Shown here piece after piece: positions 7,238-16,125 of a stretch of DNA of 64,000 bases; positions within the stretch are counted from its first letter, which is position 1; the number at the start of each line of letters is the position of its first letter. The position numbers were made by a program, and so were the translations under genes. The notes beneath the pieces are model-generated. The model searched no databases and had not been told where the DNA came from. It was given only the letters and a program-made list of their open reading frames with translations. This DNA comes from Psychroflexus aurantiacus. Lineage in GTDB: Bacteria; Bacteroidota; Bacteroidia; Flavobacteriales; Flavobacteriaceae. The DNA is taken from contig NZ_JAAIKD010000004.1 of assembly GCF_010820555.1 (NCBI RefSeq), positions 310,001 to 374,000 on the forward strand, in the 5' to 3' direction.

Positions 7238-8526
7238 TGAAAACCATACAATTTCCGAAGAAAGAGGACTGGAATGAGTTATTGAAACGGCCTACCCGAA
7301 CATTTAAAGACATCGAAAACACCGTCGATGATATTTTCAAAAACATACAACAGGGTGGAGATCAGGCTGTCCTGAAGTACACCAGTATGTTTGACGGGGT
7401 AGATTTAAAAAGCTTTGAGGTTAGCGCTGAAGAAATCGACCAGGCACAAAGCCAGGTTTCTGATCCGTTAAAATCTGCGATTCAACTTGCCAAATCAAAT
7501 ATTCATAAGTTTCATGAAGCTCAGAAAACGGAGCCTGTGAAAGTGGAAACTCAGCCAGGTGTAACCTGCTGGCAGACCAAAAAACCCATTCAAAAAGTAG
7601 GCTTATATATCCCGGGGGGAACGGCACCCTTATTTTCCACCATTCTTATGCTGGCTGTCCCTGCCAAAATTGCCGGTTGTAATGAAATTGTGTTATGCAC
7701 ACCACCGGATAAGCAAGGTAATATCAATCCCGTTACCTTATATACAGCAAAGCTTTGCGGCATTGATAAAGTATTCAAAGTGGGGGGTATACAGGCGATT
7801 GGTGCCATGACCTTTGGAACAGAAACCATTCCTAAGGTTTATAAAATCTTTGGACCGGGGAACCAGTATGTGACCGTTGCGAAACAAGTCGCTACAACCT
7901 TTGATGTGGCTATTGATATGCCCGCTGGTCCATCTGAACTTCTGGTTGTGGCCGATGAAACTGCTAACCCGGAGTTTGTAGCTTCAGATTTGCTGAGTCA
8001 GGCAGAGCACGGTTTTGACTCCCAGGTGGTTTTGGTTTCTACGGATGAGGCTACGATAGATAAGGTGAAAACAGCGATTGAAAACCAGCTGAAAGAACTT
8101 CCCAGAAAGGAGATGGCAACCAAAGCGATAGAAAATTCGAAATTTGTACTGGTAAAAGATCAGACATCAGCTTTGGAACTAATTGATTTTTACGGACCAG
8201 AACACTTTATCATTTCGACTAAAAACGATGATTATTTTGTAGAACATATCAATAATGCCGGCTCTGTGTTTATAGGGAAGTATACGCCGGAAAGTGCGGG
8301 AGATTACGCTTCCGGGACCAACCATACCCTGCCTACCAACGGGTATGCAAAGCAGTACAGCGGTGTAAATTTAGATAGTTTCAACAAAGCGATTACCTAT
8401 CAAAAAATAACAGAGGAAGGAATTAGGAATATAGGTGAAGCGGTAGAGCTGATGGCAGAAGCCGAAGGTTTGCAGGCTCACAAAAACGCGATGACCTTGC
8501 GAAGAAATGAGGTCGAGAATAAATAA
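7237..8526 (+). CDS. hisD: Histidinol dehydrogenase
   Basis: Catalyses the last two steps of histidine synthesis, the NAD-dependent oxidation of L-histidinol to L-histidine, with a bound zinc ion. The 429-residue length is normal. Visible family signatures are G-L-Y-I-P-G-G-T-A-P-L, the V-G-G-I-Q-A-I-G-A-M-T-F-G-T segment, D-M-P-A-G-P-S-E-L-L-V, S-Q-A-E-H-G with metal/catalytic residues, G-P-E-H-F and S-A-G-D-Y-A-S-G-T-N-H-T-L-P-T near the C-terminus. It is translationally coupled to hisG by a one-base overlap and lies 9 bases ahead of hisC. Confidence 0.98.
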   Translation: MKTIQFPKKEDWNELLKRPTRTFKDIENTVDDIFKNIQQGGDQAVLKYTSMFDGVDLKSFEVSAEEIDQAQSQVSDPLKSAIQLAKSNIHKFHEAQKTEPVKVETQPGVTCWQTKKPIQKVGLYIPGGTAPLFSTILMLAVPAKIAGCNEIVLCTPPDKQGNINPVTLYTAKLCGIDKVFKVGGIQAIGAMTFGTETIPKVYKIFGPGNQYVTVAKQVATTFDVAIDMPAGPSELLVVADETANPEFVASDLLSQAEHGFDSQVVLVSTDEATIDKVKTAIENQLKELPRKEMATKAIENSKFVLVKDQTSALELIDFYGPEHFIISTKNDDYFVEHINNAGSVFIGKYTPESAGDYASGTNHTLPTNGYAKQYSGVNLDSFNKAITYQKITEEGIRNIGEAVELMAEAEGLQAHKNAMTLRRNEVENK

Positions 8527-8535
8527 TACAAGACT

Positions 8536-9576
8536 ATGATTTTAGATAACCTGATAAGAGAAAATGTGAAGAATATGTCCGCCTATTCTTCTGCCCGGGA
8601 CGAATTCAATGCCGCTGCTGATGACTTCCTGTTTTTGGATGCCAATGAAAACCCCTTTGATACAGACTATAACCGATACCCCGATCCTTATCAACATCGG
8701 CTAAAAGCTGCAATTTCTGACATCAAACAGATTCCAAAAGAAAATATTATCCTTGGAAACGGCAGTGATGAAGTTTTGGATTTGATTTTTAGAGCCTTCT
8801 GTGAGCCTAATCAGGATGAAATTATCACCATGCCACCCACCTATGGCATGTATGAGGTCTTGGCAAATCTCAACGCCATTAAAACAGTAGCGGTTCCGCT
8901 TAAAAAAGGGTTTCAAATCGATGTGGATGCCGTACGCTCTTCCATCACAGAACAGACGAAATTGATTTTTATTTGTTCGCCGAACAATCCCTCTGGAAAT
9001 CTTCTTCAGATCAACGATATCAAAATCATATTGGATGAATTTTCCGGTTTGGTGGTGATTGACGAAGCCTATATTGATTTTGCCGCGAATAGTTCTTTTA
9101 TTTCAGAATTGAATGATTATCCCAATCTGATTATTACGCAGACCTTTTCAAAAGGCCTTGCACATGCGGGCATTCGCGTAGGAATGTGCTTCGCCAGTGA
9201 ACGCATCATCTCCGTGCTCAATAAAATCAAACCGCCTTACAATATCAATCAGTTGAGTCAAAGTAAGGCCCTGGAGGTTATTCAAAGTTTTGAAACCTAC
9301 CTGTTCCAGATAGAAATTGTAAAATCTGAACGTGAACTCCTTTCTGAAGCATTCAAAACCATAAGCTGGATTCAACATATTTATCCCTCTGAATCTAACT
9401 TTTTACTGTGTAAAGTTGATGATGCCAATTACAGGTACAAACAACTATTAGAGCAAAAAATAGTAGTCAGGAATCGAACAAATCAGCATCTTTGTGAAAA
9501 TTGTTTGAGATTCACGGTTGGAACTCCAGAGCAGAATCAAACCTTGATTAAGGTTTTAAAACAGCTGGATTCATAA
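8536..9576 (+). CDS. hisC: Histidinol-phosphate aminotransferase
   Basis: A PLP-dependent fold-type I aminotransferase of 346 residues that converts imidazole-acetol phosphate to histidinol phosphate. The N-terminal L-D-A-N-E-N-P-F motif, G-N-G-S-D-E-V-L-D, C-S-P-N-N-P-S-G-N and the PLP-lysine motif T-F-S-K-G-L-A-H-A-G-I-R-V-G are all present. The C-terminal R-F-T-V-G-T arginine motif completes the substrate site. It lies third in the his operon, as in the enterobacterial order. Confidence 0.97.
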   Translation: MILDNLIRENVKNMSAYSSARDEFNAAADDFLFLDANENPFDTDYNRYPDPYQHRLKAAISDIKQIPKENIILGNGSDEVLDLIFRAFCEPNQDEIITMPPTYGMYEVLANLNAIKTVAVPLKKGFQIDVDAVRSSITEQTKLIFICSPNNPSGNLLQINDIKIILDEFSGLVVIDEAYIDFAANSSFISELNDYPNLIITQTFSKGLAHAGIRVGMCFASERIISVLNKIKPPYNINQLSQSKALEVIQSFETYLFQIEIVKSERELLSEAFKTISWIQHIYPSESNFLLCKVDDANYRYKQLLEQKIVVRNRTNQHLCENCLRFTVGTPEQNQTLIKVLKQLDS

Positions 9577-9615
9577 TGATTTAGTTTACGTGAGCGCATT
9601 AAAAAAAAATAATAG

Positions 9616-10749
9616 ATGAAAAAGGTTTTATTTATAGACAGAGACGGAACGCTTATCAAAGAACCGGCCGATGAGCAAATCGATAGCTTTGAAAAGTTAG
9701 ATTTTTACCCGGAGGTATTTACATACATGCATAAAATCGCCGCAGAACTAGATTACGAGTTGGTAATGATTACCAATCAGGATGGCCTAGGGACTGATGT
9801 TTACCCTGAAAACACGTTCTGGCCGGTTCAAAACTTCATCATGCATACCTTCGAGAATGAAGGGGTTCACTTTGAAGATGTGTATATTGATAAAACCTTT
9901 CCCGAAGACAATGCGCCTACACGAAAGCCTAAAACCGGACTGCTGACCAGGTATTTCGAATCCGACTATGATCTTGAAAATTCATTTGTCATAGGCGATC
10001 GAATGACCGATGTAGAATTGGCTAAAAACCTTGGGGCTAAAGGTATTTTTATAGATAACAAAACCAATTTAGGTGAAGGAGAAACCGAAAATTCACAATC
10101 TGAACTGGAAACCCATATCGCTTTAAGGACAGATTCCTGGAAAGTTATTTATAGTTTCCTGAAACTGGAAACCAGGACAGCAAGCCTTAAGCGAACCACC
10201 AAAGAAACCGATATAGAGGTCAGAATTAATCTGGATGGAACAGGAAAAAGTGATATCTCTACCGGAATCCATTTTTTTGATCATATGATAGATCAAATCG
10301 CCAGACATGGGCATATAGATATTGAACTCCTCGCCAAAGGTGATCTTGAAGTGGATGAACATCACACCATCGAAGACGTCGCTATTGTTTTAGGTGAAGT
10401 TTTTGCCAAAGCTATAGGCAACAAACTCGGTATTGAGCGCTATGGATTTTGTTTGCCCATGGACGACAGCTTAGCCCAGGTCGCTATAGACTTTGGTGGA
10501 AGAAACTGGCTGGTTTGGGATGCTGAATTTAAGCGAGAGAAAATCGGTGAAATGCCTACTGAAATGTTTTTGCACTTTTTTAAATCCTTTACCGATGGTG
10601 CCAGGTGTAATCTTAACATAAAAGCTGAAGGGGATAACGAGCATCATAAAATTGAAGCTATTTTCAAAGCCTTTGCTAAATCCATTAAGATGGCGGTTAA
10701 GCGCGACGCTGAAAAAATGATTTTACCAAGTACAAAAGGACAACTTTAA
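9616..10749 (+). CDS. hisB: Bifunctional histidinol-phosphatase / imidazoleglycerol-phosphate dehydratase
   Basis: A 377-residue fusion. Residues 1-165 are a HAD-type phosphatase (F-I-D-R-D-G-T-L near residue 5-12, then R-K-P-K-T-G and G-D-R-M-T-D) that removes phosphate from histidinol phosphate. Residues 185-377 are the imidazoleglycerol-phosphate dehydratase ([24 protein letters not shown], and a second E-H-H-K-I-E-A near the end), whose paired His motifs bind manganese. The fusion matches the enterobacterial HisB and is common in Bacteroidota. It ends exactly where hisH begins. Confidence 0.97.
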   Translation: MKKVLFIDRDGTLIKEPADEQIDSFEKLDFYPEVFTYMHKIAAELDYELVMITNQDGLGTDVYPENTFWPVQNFIMHTFENEGVHFEDVYIDKTFPEDNAPTRKPKTGLLTRYFESDYDLENSFVIGDRMTDVELAKNLGAKGIFIDNKTNLGEGETENSQSELETHIALRTDSWKVIYSFLKLETRTASLKRTTKETDIEVRINLDGTGKSDISTGIHFFDHMIDQIARHGHIDIELLAKGDLEVDEHHTIEDVAIVLGEVFAKAIGNKLGIERYGFCLPMDDSLAQVAIDFGGRNWLVWDAEFKREKIGEMPTEMFLHFFKSFTDGARCNLNIKAEGDNEHHKIEAIFKAFAKSIKMAVKRDAEKMILPSTKGQL

Positions 10750-11340
10750 ATGAAAATAGCCATTATAGATTACGGAGCGGGAAATGTAAAAAGCATTGAA
10801 TTTGCGTTGCAGCGTTTAGGATTCGAATCTGAATTGACCAGTGATGCCAAAACAATTAAAGCTGCAGACCGGGTTATTTTTCCGGGTGTCGGCGAAGCCA
10901 GCAGTGCTATGCAGATGCTGAGACGAACAGGTTTGGACACGCTCATCCCCAAACTGAAACAGCCTGTTTTAGGCATTTGCCTGGGTATGCAACTCATGTG
11001 TAAGCACTGTGAAGAAGGCGATACGAAAGGTTTAGGCATATTTGATGTGAATGTGGTCAAATTCAATACAAACCTGAAAGTTCCTCAGGTGGGCTGGAAT
11101 ACTATTTTCAACTTAAAGTCAGCCTTGTTTAAAAGCGTTGAGGAAAATTCCTATATGTATCTGGTTCACAGTTATTATGTTCCAACCTACAATAACAGCA
11201 TAGCCACTTCAGATTATGGTTTAGAGTATAGCGTGGCCCTTCATAAAGATAATTTTTATGGCGTTCAGTTCCATCCTGAAAAGTCAGGACAAATAGGGGA
11301 ACAGGTTTTGGAGAATTTTATAGTCAATTGTAATAAGTAA
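10750..11340 (+). CDS. hisH: Imidazole glycerol phosphate synthase, glutaminase subunit
   Basis: A class I glutamine amidotransferase of 196 residues that feeds ammonia to HisF. The nucleophile is the Cys in G-I-C-L-G-M-Q-L near residue 78, and the catalytic His and Glu lie in Q-F-H-P-E-K-S near residue 175. N-terminal I-D-Y-G-A-G-N-V and F-P-G-V-G-E-A complete the signature. The start codon follows the hisB stop with no gap. A gap of 106 bases with no recognisable signal separates it from hisA. Confidence 0.97.
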   Translation: MKIAIIDYGAGNVKSIEFALQRLGFESELTSDAKTIKAADRVIFPGVGEASSAMQMLRRTGLDTLIPKLKQPVLGICLGMQLMCKHCEEGDTKGLGIFDVNVVKFNTNLKVPQVGWNTIFNLKSALFKSVEENSYMYLVHSYYVPTYNNSIATSDYGLEYSVALHKDNFYGVQFHPEKSGQIGEQVLENFIVNCNK

Positions 11341-11446
11341 ATAGTATTTAGTAAAATGTAAGCAGCACAAGAAATTAGAGCCTAAGAAAAGGCGCTGAAA
11401 CTTACTGTAAACTAAGAACGAATAACAATAAACGAACAACAAGAAG

Positions 11447-12172
11447 ATGAGAATAATACCGGCGATAGATATCATTGAGGGTCAGTGTGTAAGGCTTTCC
11501 AAGGGGGATTACGATACCAAAAAGGTGTATAATGAAAACCCACTGGAAGTCGCCAAGGCTTTTGAGGACAGTGGCATCGAATATTTGCATCTTGTGGATC
11601 TGGACGGCGCTAAGTCAAAACACATCGTGAATCATAAGATTCTTGAAAGCATTGCGACGCATACCCGTTTAAAAATTGATTTTGGGGGTGGATTGAAGTC
11701 CGATAAAGATCTTCAAATCGCATTTGAAAGCGGTGCTCAGCAAATAACTGGAGGAAGTATTGCTGTCACCAACAAATCCCTGTTTCTGGATTGGGTGGCC
11801 AGATTTGGTTCACATAAAATCATTCTTGGTGCCGATGCCAAAGACGGAAAGATTGCCACCGGAGGCTGGAAAGAATCCTCAGATCTTAATATTGAGACGT
11901 TTATCAGGGACTTTGTGGATGAAGGGATTGAATACGTTATTTCAACAGATATATCTAAAGATGGCATGTTAGAGGGACCTTCGGTAGATCTTTATGTCTC
12001 TATACTTCAAAATAATCCTGAGCTCAAACTCATCGCCTCAGGCGGCATTTCAGGTTTACAGGATTTAGAGGATGTTTACGAAATTGGCTGTGAAGGCGTT
12101 ATCATTGGAAAAGCCATTTATGAAAATAGAATCAGCTTAAAGGAATTGGAAAGATTTATTTTAGAACACTAA
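11447..12172 (+). CDS. hisA: ProFAR isomerase (HisA)
   Basis: A 241-residue (beta/alpha)8 barrel isomerase acting on ProFAR, the fourth enzyme of the pathway. The N-terminal [15 protein letters not shown] carries the first catalytic Asp. D-F-G-G-G-L-K-S is one phosphate-binding loop, and [14 protein letters not shown] carries the second catalytic Asp. A-S-G-G-I-S near residue 195 is the other phosphate loop. It is paralogous to HisF, which follows 12 bases later. Confidence 0.97.
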   Translation: MRIIPAIDIIEGQCVRLSKGDYDTKKVYNENPLEVAKAFEDSGIEYLHLVDLDGAKSKHIVNHKILESIATHTRLKIDFGGGLKSDKDLQIAFESGAQQITGGSIAVTNKSLFLDWVARFGSHKIILGADAKDGKIATGGWKESSDLNIETFIRDFVDEGIEYVISTDISKDGMLEGPSVDLYVSILQNNPELKLIASGGISGLQDLEDVYEIGCEGVIIGKAIYENRISLKELERFILEH

Positions 12173-12184
12173 AAAAAAAAGACT

Positions 12185-12940
12185 TTGCTCACTAAAAGAA
12201 TAATACCTTGTTTGGATATCAAAAATGGCCGGACCGTTAAGGGTGTCAATTTTGTTGAACTTCGAGATGCAGGGGATCCTGTGGAATTAGCCAAAATCTA
12301 TGCCGATAATTATGCTGATGAATTGGTGTTTCTGGATATTTCTGCTACTGAAGAACGTCGGAAAACCCTGGCAAAATTAGTTGAAGAGATCGCTAAGCAT
12401 ATCAATATTCCGTTTACCGTTGGTGGAGGTATTTCTTCCGTAGAAGATGTAGCTCTGCTTTTGAAGTCCGGAGCCGATAAGGTGTCCATTAATTCTGCGG
12501 CAGTGAAAAACCCAAAATTAATTTCGGAAGTGGCAAAGCGTTTTGGGTCTCAGTGTGTGGTGGTAGCGATTGATGCCAAGCAGATAGACGGCCACTGGAA
12601 AGTACATCTGGTAGGCGGAAAGCAGCCTACAGACATCGACTTATTTGAATGGGCAAAAGAAGTTCAGGAACTGGGCGCTGGAGAAATTCTGTTTACCTCT
12701 ATGGATCATGACGGGACCAAAGCCGGCTTTGCCAATGAAGCCCTGGCGAAATTATCAGAGGAACTTCACATTCCGATCATCGCTTCAGGAGGTGCTGGAA
12801 ATGTAAAGCATTTTGAAGATACGTTTATACTTGGGAAGGCAGATGCAGCACTGGCAGCAAGTGTGTTTCACTTTAAGGAAATCGAAATTTCAGACTTAAA
12901 AAACGAATTGAAGTCTAAGGGTATTTCAATCAGAATATAA
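12185..12940 (+). CDS. hisF: Imidazole glycerol phosphate synthase, cyclase subunit (TTG start)
   Basis: A 251-residue (beta/alpha)8 barrel that uses HisH ammonia to form imidazole glycerol phosphate and AICAR. It opens with [16 protein letters not shown]-x-V-K-G, exactly where HisF proteins normally begin, and this requires TTG at 12185 as the initiator because no in-frame ATG lies between the hisA stop and this point. Further signatures are [27 protein letters not shown] and A-S-G-G-A-G. The weak start may lower HisF output relative to its neighbours. Confidence 0.97.
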   Translation: MLTKRIIPCLDIKNGRTVKGVNFVELRDAGDPVELAKIYADNYADELVFLDISATEERRKTLAKLVEEIAKHINIPFTVGGGISSVEDVALLLKSGADKVSINSAAVKNPKLISEVAKRFGSQCVVVAIDAKQIDGHWKVHLVGGKQPTDIDLFEWAKEVQELGAGEILFTSMDHDGTKAGFANEALAKLSEELHIPIIASGGAGNVKHFEDTFILGKADAALAASVFHFKEIEISDLKNELKSKGISIRI

Positions 12941-12966
12941 TCAGGAAAAACTTATTCTAAGGGCTC

Positions 12967-13005
12967 TTGTCATTTTGAGTCCTGAAGATTCGGGAAGAAA
13001 AAATC
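12967..13005 (+). repeat. Possible degenerate intergenic repeat between hisF and hisI
   Basis: GTCATTTTGAG followed by GAAGATTCGGGAAGAAAAAATC resembles the ends of the GTCATT(C/T)GAG...GAAGAATC type of interspersed element found between genes in many Flavobacteria. It lacks the stem-forming middle, so at most it is a deletion remnant. It occupies most of the 90-base gap before hisI. No second copy is seen in the window. Confidence 0.3.
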
Positions 13006-13030
13006 AATAGTTTTGAATAAAAAATAAATT

Positions 13031-13633
13031 ATGACCATAGATTTCAATAAAAATAAAGACAATTTAGTTCCGGCCATTATTCAGGATGCGGTGACGAAAA
13101 ATGTTCTCATGCTAGGCTATATGAATGAAGAAGCCTACAAAAAAACAGTGGATACAAAACTGGTGACATTTTACAGCCGGAGTAAGAACAGACTGTGGAC
13201 TAAAGGAGAAGAAAGCGGAAATACATTAGACCTTGTCGATATCCAGGTGGATTGCGATAATGATACCTTACTCGTTCAGGTTCATCCCAACGGACCTACC
13301 TGTCACACCGGAACGGATACCTGCTGGAAAGAAGATAATGAAACGACGTTTGGATTTTTAACCCACTTGGAAAACACGATCCGGCAGCGCAAAGCGGAAG
13401 GAAAACCAGACGAAAGTTATGTGGCCAGTCTGTTTGAAAAGGGCATCAACAAAATTGCTCAAAAAGTAGGGGAAGAGGCCGTAGAAGTTGTCATCGAAGC
13501 AAAAGATGACAATGATGATTTATTTTTGAATGAGAGCGCAGATTTGTTGTTTCACTACTTAATTTTACTACAGCAGAAAGGCTTCCAACTTAAAGACGTT
13601 GAAGATATTTTAAAGTTTAGGATCAAGAAATAG
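13031..13633 (+). CDS. hisI: Bifunctional phosphoribosyl-AMP cyclohydrolase / phosphoribosyl-ATP pyrophosphatase
   Basis: A 200-residue HisIE fusion for steps two and three of the pathway. Residues 1-105 are the cyclohydrolase, with M-L-G-Y-M-N-E-E-A, F-Y-S-R-S-K, L-W-T-K-G-E-E-S-G and the zinc-binding D-C-D-N-D / C-H-T-G-T-D-T-C-W motifs. Residues 112-200 are the pyrophosphatase, with K-I-A-Q-K-V-G-E-E-A-V-E-V-V-I-E-A and E-S-A-D-L-L-F-H. It is the last his gene, so the pathway is complete in one operon in the same order as in E. coli. A truA-like gene follows 15 bases later. Confidence 0.97.
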   Translation: MTIDFNKNKDNLVPAIIQDAVTKNVLMLGYMNEEAYKKTVDTKLVTFYSRSKNRLWTKGEESGNTLDLVDIQVDCDNDTLLVQVHPNGPTCHTGTDTCWKEDNETTFGFLTHLENTIRQRKAEGKPDESYVASLFEKGINKIAQKVGEEAVEVVIEAKDDNDDLFLNESADLLFHYLILLQQKGFQLKDVEDILKFRIKK

Positions 13634-13648
13634 AAAAAGTCTGCCTGT

Positions 13649-14437
13649 ATGCAGTATAAACGCTTTTATTACCTTATTCAGCTTCAGTACTTAGGGTTTC
13701 GCTACCACGGATGGCAAAAACAGCCTGATGTCTTGACGGTTGAGCATATGCTTAGCAAAACCTTGAATTATATCCTGGAGGGCAAGCGGTTTAAAGTTAT
13801 TGCAGCGGGCAGAACCGATGCCATGGTTTCAGTAAACCAGACCTATGCGGAGCTATTCATCTATGAAGACGAGCTGGATTTAGATATATTCTTAGAGCTT
13901 TTCAATAAAAACCTCCCCCAGGACATCAAATGTCTTTCTATTGAAGAAACCACTGCAGATTTCAATATTATTCAGCATCCTAAAGTCAAAGAATACCTTT
14001 ATTTTTTTTGTACACAGGAGAAAATGCATCCGTTTTGCGCCCCTTTTATGGTGAATCTTCAGGAAGACCTGGATATAGAACTCATGAAACAAGGAGCCGC
14101 TTTATTTGAAGGAGAGCACGACTTCTATTCTTTTGCGTTTCGTCCTAATCCTGAAACTCAAACCCAGGGAAAACTTGATGTTTGTGAGCTCAGTGAAAAT
14201 TCAATTTACACCGCCAATTTTTTCCCGGAGTTAAGTTATGTTTTAAAGGTCGTAGGAGAAGGCTTTAAACGCCAGCAAATCCGACTTATGATGGGCGCTT
14301 TAATCGATCTTGGCCGACATAAATATGATCTTGAAGAGCTCAGAGCAATTATCGATGGACGGAATAAAATCAAGCTTGAACACATAGCTCAGGCTTCAGG
14401 CTTAATTTTGAATAGGGTGAAGTTGATAAATCCTTAA
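13649..14437 (+). CDS. TruA-family tRNA pseudouridine synthase (divergent)
   Basis: A 262-residue protein of the TruA fold, whose founding member makes pseudouridine at positions 38-40 of tRNA anticodon arms. The N-terminus Y-L-G-F-R-Y-H-G-W-Q-K-Q-P and the catalytic-Asp motif A-G-R-T-D near residue 55 are clear. After the Asp the usual A-G-V-H-A is replaced by A-M-V-S-V, and the rest is diverged. F-Y-S-F-A-F-R and Q-Q-I-R-L-M-M-G-A are also recognisable. It follows hisI by 15 bases and may share the his transcript. Loss of TruA-type modification of tRNA-His affects his attenuation in enterobacteria, which makes the placement suggestive. A canonical truA may exist elsewhere. Its stop overlaps the convergent corA stop. 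Confidence 0.75.
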   Translation: MQYKRFYYLIQLQYLGFRYHGWQKQPDVLTVEHMLSKTLNYILEGKRFKVIAAGRTDAMVSVNQTYAELFIYEDELDLDIFLELFNKNLPQDIKCLSIEETTADFNIIQHPKVKEYLYFFCTQEKMHPFCAPFMVNLQEDLDIELMKQGAALFEGEHDFYSFAFRPNPETQTQGKLDVCELSENSIYTANFFPELSYVLKVVGEGFKRQQIRLMMGALIDLGRHKYDLEELRAIIDGRNKIKLEHIAQASGLILNRVKLINP

Positions 14438-15543
14438 AACCAATTTTTTCTTTTAAAGAAGTAGATTAAGGCTATAGTCATTACTAGCATAACGCCCCAG
14501 ACGATAAAATACGCGGGTCTATATCCAAGTTCAGGCATAAATTCGAAATTCATCCCGTAAACCCCGGCGATAAAGGTGAGTGGTATGAAAATGGAAGACA
14601 TGATGGTAAGCACTTTCATCACCTGATTCATTTTATTACTCAGGCTACTCATATACATATCCATTAATCCCCAGACAATCTCTCGGTAAATGTCAACGTT
14701 CTCAGTTACCTGCAAAATGTGATCATATAAATCGGCTAAATAGGCTTTCGTAGACTGATCATAAAGCTCGTGTTTAGAAATCTGCAACTTTCTTATAAGT
14801 TCCTTGGCAGGAAAAATCGCCTTGCGTACACTTAGTATTTCACGTTTCAACAACTGAATTTCTGAGGTTGAGGCATTATGCGCGTCCTTGAGAATCCTGT
14901 CTTCAAGATTTTCAGTTTTTTCTTCAATCGTTTCTGTCACATTATAGTAATTATCTACCACCGCATCAATAAGCGCGTAAAAAAGATAATCTGTGCCTCG
15001 CATGCGAATTCTTCCCACTTTATTGTGAATTCGTTCCCGAATGGAATTGAAAATGCTATCCTGTGACTGTTGAAATGAAATGATATAGGATGTATTGAAA
15101 ACAATCCCGAAGTGATTTTTAATCAATAAGCCCGCATCATTATGAAAAATCATTTTGAGGGCAAAGAATACGTAATCCTCAAACTCATCTAGTTTTGGTC
15201 TTTGTTTGGTGTTGGCAATGTCTTCTAAAACAAGGGGATGTATCTGCAGTAAGTTTCCAAGATCGGCCAGTTTTTTAACGTCATGAACCCCAATAAAATT
15301 TATCCAGTGTTGGAATTCTTTGTCGTGAGTGACCAGCTCATGGACTTTTTCTAGAGAACAATTGTTATGATACACCACTTTTTCTTCGTTATAACTGATG
15401 ACGTTGATAACCGTTTCTTCCGAGGTTTCTTCACCAACATAGGTTATTTTTCCAGGTATTTGGTTCTGAATGGGTTTACGCTTCAGCTTTAAAGCTTTAG
15501 GGTAATGTAATTGTTTTAAGGTGTTATGCACTTTGTTTTTCAA
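14434..15543 (-). CDS. corA: CorA-family magnesium/cobalt transporter
   Basis: A 369-residue CorA family ion channel for Mg2+ (and Co2+) uptake. A large cytoplasmic N-terminal domain with long helices is followed by two C-terminal membrane segments (about 310-330 and 345-362). The signature G-M-N lies in the loop between them, in F-I-A-G-V-Y-G-M-N-F-E-F-M-P-E-L. The first in-frame start is TTG at 15543, overlapping the upstream gene by 20 bases; GTG at 15531 is an alternative, and no ATG is available nearby. The stop shares TTAA with the truA-like stop on the other strand. Confidence 0.93.
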   Translation of the reverse strand: MKNKVHNTLKQLHYPKALKLKRKPIQNQIPGKITYVGEETSEETVINVISYNEEKVVYHNNCSLEKVHELVTHDKEFQHWINFIGVHDVKKLADLGNLLQIHPLVLEDIANTKQRPKLDEFEDYVFFALKMIFHNDAGLLIKNHFGIVFNTSYIISFQQSQDSIFNSIRERIHNKVGRIRMRGTDYLFYALIDAVVDNYYNVTETIEEKTENLEDRILKDAHNASTSEIQLLKREILSVRKAIFPAKELIRKLQISKHELYDQSTKAYLADLYDHILQVTENVDIYREIVWGLMDMYMSSLSNKMNQVMKVLTIMSSIFIPLTFIAGVYGMNFEFMPELGYRPAYFIVWGVMLVMTIALIYFFKRKNWF

Positions 15544-15928
15544 AATAGTGAAGTTGAGATTGTAAACGTTCTTTGGTCAGATTGATAATTCTTTTATTGA
15601 CTTCTGAAGAGTTTTCGTGATAAAACTTATACTCATCAATAGTGAAAAACCCTATAAACACGCCTCTTAACAGGTTTTTGAACTTCGAATCTTTCTTTAC
15701 CGTATTTTCGATATAATTAAGTTTCTCCATCTCACCGAGTTTATGAAATACATTTTTATACCTCACGATATAATTTTCAAAAAGCGATAGAATCAGCTCA
15801 TTTTGAAATTTGGCAATGGGCCTTAAGGTTGAATTTTGGAAAGATTCTAAACTCAGGGTAGTTTCATCAATCTTGGCATTGGGCACTTCTAGTCGAATGT
15901 TTAGAAGCTGCTCATCTCTTGAAGTCAT
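15524..15928 (-). CDS. Conserved flavobacterial protein, unknown function
   Basis: A 134-residue soluble protein that I do not recognise as a characterised family. It lacks a signal peptide and membrane segments and looks largely helical, with many charged residues (for example E-K-L-N-Y-I-E-N-T-V-K-K-D-S-K). Proteins of this size and composition next to corA in Flavobacteria are sometimes labelled glyoxalase, but no glyoxalase metal-binding pattern is visible here, so I do not use that name. Its 3' end overlaps the corA start by 20 bases, so the two are likely cotranscribed and translationally coupled. A role linked to corA is only inferred from this overlap. Confidence 0.6.
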   Translation of the reverse strand: MTSRDEQLLNIRLEVPNAKIDETTLSLESFQNSTLRPIAKFQNELILSLFENYIVRYKNVFHKLGEMEKLNYIENTVKKDSKFKNLLRGVFIGFFTIDEYKFYHENSSEVNKRIINLTKERLQSQLHYFEKQSA

Positions 15929-16022
15929 AGAAATTATTTTTACTAAAATAAGAAAATCTTCCTTGCCTTGTATGGAATCCGGGAGATAAAGAAAGACAGC
16001 AGTTTATTTAATTCATATCAAT

Positions 16023-16098
16023 AAAAAAGCTATTCTTAATTTTCACTAACTGACTCATTTAATCATAAGTTGCAGTGAATACAAAGAATAGCTTTTTT
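16023..16098 (-). terminator. Long hairpin terminator after the TonB/lipoprotein operon
   Basis: A perfect 15-bp stem (16023-16037 with 16084-16098) encloses a 46-base loop that can itself fold: TTCACT/AGTGAA and AACT/AGTT lie nested inside. A T-run of six ends the stem when read on the minus strand. It lies 28 bases past the lipoprotein stop. The loop is much larger than in a normal terminator. Confidence 0.7.
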
Positions 16099-16125
16099 AA
16101 TGCTGAAGTTGGCCTGTTATTTTTT

